From the NCBI RefSeq assembly GCF_014672695.1, contig NZ_CP053923.1, positions 3,807,179-3,814,176 on the forward strand: a stretch of DNA of 6,998 bases, in the 5' to 3' direction. The notes under the pieces were generated by a model. That model saw nothing but the letters and a program-made list of their open reading frames with translations, had not been told where the DNA came from and ran no database searches. The position numbers and the translations under genes were made by a program. Source of the DNA: Defluviicoccus vanus. Its GTDB lineage: Bacteria; Pseudomonadota; Alphaproteobacteria; Rhodospirillales; Defluviicoccaceae. Every line of letters starts with the position of its first letter. Position 1 is the stretch's first letter. Positions 5,713 through 6,998 of this stretch are shown in pieces.

Positions 5713-6597
5713 ATGCGCGGACCAAGTTTCGATATTAACATGACACCGGATCGCAACCTCGCCCGATATCTTCAGCAGATCCGTAAATTTCCCATGCTCA
5801 GCCCCGAAGAGGAGCAGGAGCTGGCGATTCGCTGGGTGGAGCAGGGCGACGTACAGGCAGCGCACACGCTTGTTACCAGCCACCTCCGTCTCGTCGCCAA
5901 GATTGCGATGGGTTACCGAGGCTATGGCCTGCAACTGAGCGAGCTGATCTCGGAAGGCAACGTCGGCATGATGCAGGCGGTCATGCGGTTCGACCCCAGC
6001 CGCGGCTTTCGCTTGGCGACCTACAGCATGTGGTGGATCAGGGCGGCGATACAGGAGTACATCTTGCATTCCTGGTCGTTGGTGAAAATGGGAACGACGG
6101 CGGCGCAGAAGAAGCTGTTCTTCAACCTGCGCAAGCTCAAGGGCCAGATGCAGGCGATCGAAGATGGCGACCTACTGCCGGAGCACGTCACCTCCATCGC
6201 AACCCGTCTGAACGTCCCCGAAATCGACGTGGTTCAGATGAATCGGCGCATCGGCAATCCCGATACGTCGCTGAATGCACCGCTGCGTGAAGAAGGCGAA
6301 GGCGAATGGCAGGACTGGCTTGTCGACAACGATGACGGTCAGGAAATCCGGCTCGCCAATTCAGAAGAGATGCATTCGCGGCGGGAACTTCTGGAAGGGG
6401 CGATGCGGTCGCTGTCCGAGCGTGAGCGGCAGATACTTGCCGAGCGCCGCCTGAAGGAGAATCCGACGACACTCGAACACCTCAGCCAGCGCTACGGCAT
6501 CAGCCGCGAACGCGTGCGGCAGATCGAGGTGCGCGCGTTCGAAAAGCTGCAGAAATCGGTCAAGAATGCGGTGATCGAGCAGCGGCTGACCCATTGA
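5713..6597 (+). CDS. rpoH: RNA polymerase heat-shock sigma factor RpoH (sigma32)
   Basis: A 294-aa sigma factor that directs RNA polymerase to heat-shock and proteostasis genes. Region 2 spans about residues 50-120, with HLRLVAKIAMGYRGYGLQLSELISEGNVG and RFDPSRGFRLATYSMWWIRAAIQEYI (core binding, -10 recognition). The RpoH box QKKLFFNLR at 132-140 identifies the sigma32 subgroup. Region 4 has LSERERQILAERRL (234-247) and the -35-binding helix-turn-helix TLEHLSQRYGISRERVRQIE (253-272). Region 1.1 is absent, as expected for this group, and the length is normal. AAGGAG at 5701-5706, 6 nt before the ATG, supports the start. Regulation is probably from the promoter at 5583-5611, and in this family also by protein stability and chaperone binding. 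Alphaproteobacteria often carry several rpoH paralogues, and I cannot tell which this is. Confidence 0.96.
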   Translation: MRGPSFDINMTPDRNLARYLQQIRKFPMLSPEEEQELAIRWVEQGDVQAAHTLVTSHLRLVAKIAMGYRGYGLQLSELISEGNVGMMQAVMRFDPSRGFRLATYSMWWIRAAIQEYILHSWSLVKMGTTAAQKKLFFNLRKLKGQMQAIEDGDLLPEHVTSIATRLNVPEIDVVQMNRRIGNPDTSLNAPLREEGEGEWQDWLVDNDDGQEIRLANSEEMHSRRELLEGAMRSLSERERQILAERRLKENPTTLEHLSQRYGISRERVRQIEVRAFEKLQKSVKNAVIEQRLTH

Positions 6598-6598
6598 A

Positions 6599-6657
6599 CC
6601 GCCGAGTCGAGCCGAGCTAAGTCGGCCCGGTCCGGCGGCGAAGCGGCTGGCGCCGCT
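6599..6657 (+). terminator. GC-rich hairpins after rpoH, no T-run
   Basis: Two candidate hairpins follow the rpoH stop. The first nests GCCGA (6611-6615)/TCGGC (6622-6626) inside an outer CCGCCG (6599-6604)/CGGCGG (6633-6638). The second is a perfect 6-bp stem, AGCGGC (6642-6647)/GCCGCT (6652-6657), with a TGGC loop. Neither is followed by a T-run, so they may be part of a Rho-dependent or atypical terminator, or simply reflect high GC. Confidence 0.3.
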
Positions 6658-6900
6658 GGCAATTGACGCACGAGGGTGACGTTTGCTCCCTAAGCGGGGC
6701 CTCCGGCGTGGATAATCAACTCAGGGCGGGAAAAACCGCTCGACCGACCTGGGCGATTGTCGCATGCTGCCAGCGATCGCCGGTTTTCGCTGGCGACTCG
6801 GTTAGGTATCGATCCGAGGGCTAACCTGAACGTTCCGACGCACGACCCTCGCGGCAAGGGCAGGCCGACCCCCAGCGGTTACTCACCGCGGGGAGAAAAC
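6658..6900. other. Region without a recognisable gene
   Basis: Between the rpoH hairpins and the last partial gene I see no tRNA, no convincing small coding region and no clear promoter. A TTGACG at 6663-6668 and a GATAAT at 6711-6716 each resemble promoter elements, but they are 42 bp apart and do not pair with each other. The frame of the last gene is open from 6694, after a TAA at 6691-6693, but contains no ATG up to the conserved region. Confidence 0.4.
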
Positions 6901-6998
6901 GCCTCAGCGGCGGCGGTCAGTTCCGCCAACGCCGCGATCTACTATGTGGACGACGGCTATCGCCTCGACGGCCCGAAACTGATGGGCCGGCAGGCGGC
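6901..6998 (+). CDS. N-terminal part of an unidentified protein, possibly glycosyltransferase family 4 (partial, start unresolved)
   Basis: The frame runs off the right edge. From about 6934 it reads AIYYVDDGYRLDGPKLMGRQA, a segment that looks protein-like and that I associate, from memory, with the N-terminus of GT4-type glycosyltransferases (GPKLMGRQAAG). The start is unclear: no in-frame ATG lies between the upstream stop at 6691-6693 and this segment. In-frame TTG at 6757, CTG at 6790 and CTG at 6826 exist; the last has GAGGG 5 nt upstream. The GTG at 6946 falls inside the conserved segment. GGGGAGAAAA at 6890-6899 looks like a ribosome binding site but no start codon follows it in frame. 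The left boundary given is therefore arbitrary. Confidence 0.4.

Noticed and set aside
6663..6716. Promoter from TTGACG (6663) and GATAAT (6711) before the last gene
   Set aside because: The two elements are 42 bp apart and neither has a correctly spaced partner.

Overview
The window looks like chromosome of a high-GC alphaproteobacterium, possibly Rhodospirillales-like. The evidence is a moeA end followed by lexA, an SOS operator of the alphaproteobacterial type (GAAC-N7-GAAC) in front of lexA, and a JAMM peptidase / rluD / rpoH neighbourhood. The gene order and operator type are established features of that class; the order-level guess is inference.

Layout, left to right. Positions 1-223 hold the last ~73 codons of moeA (molybdenum cofactor synthesis). 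Positions 224-466 carry the lexA promoter, with an SOS box across its -10 element, and a leader of about 135 nt. lexA (467-1219) encodes the SOS repressor. An aldo/keto reductase follows on the same strand (1324-2310) with its own strong ribosome binding site. Converging on it from the minus strand is a GalT/HIT-like protein of the DUF4921 type (start at 3741). Its 3' end is ambiguous: the frame stays open across the whole antisense of the reductase, and a one-base change in a run of five C would end the gene beside the reductase. Upstream of it on the minus strand are a JAMM/M67 metallopeptidase (3828-4280) and a small single-pass membrane protein (4277-4594). These two overlap by GTGA, so the three minus-strand genes may be one transcription unit.

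Only 23 bp separates the membrane-protein gene from the divergent rluD (4618-5598, 23S rRNA pseudouridine synthase). rluD is followed by rpoH (5713-6597, heat-shock sigma factor), which has a plausible housekeeping promoter in an unusually AT-rich intergenic stretch. After rpoH, about 300 bp shows only two GC-rich hairpins. The window ends inside the N-terminal part of another plus-strand gene, perhaps a glycosyltransferase, whose start codon I cannot place.

Most genes are conserved housekeeping or stress functions (SOS, heat shock, ribosome modification, cofactor synthesis). I see no mobile element, CRISPR array, tRNA or rRNA, and nothing I would call a new defence or mobile system. The least understood part is the minus-strand cluster: small membrane protein, JAMM peptidase and GalT-like enzyme.
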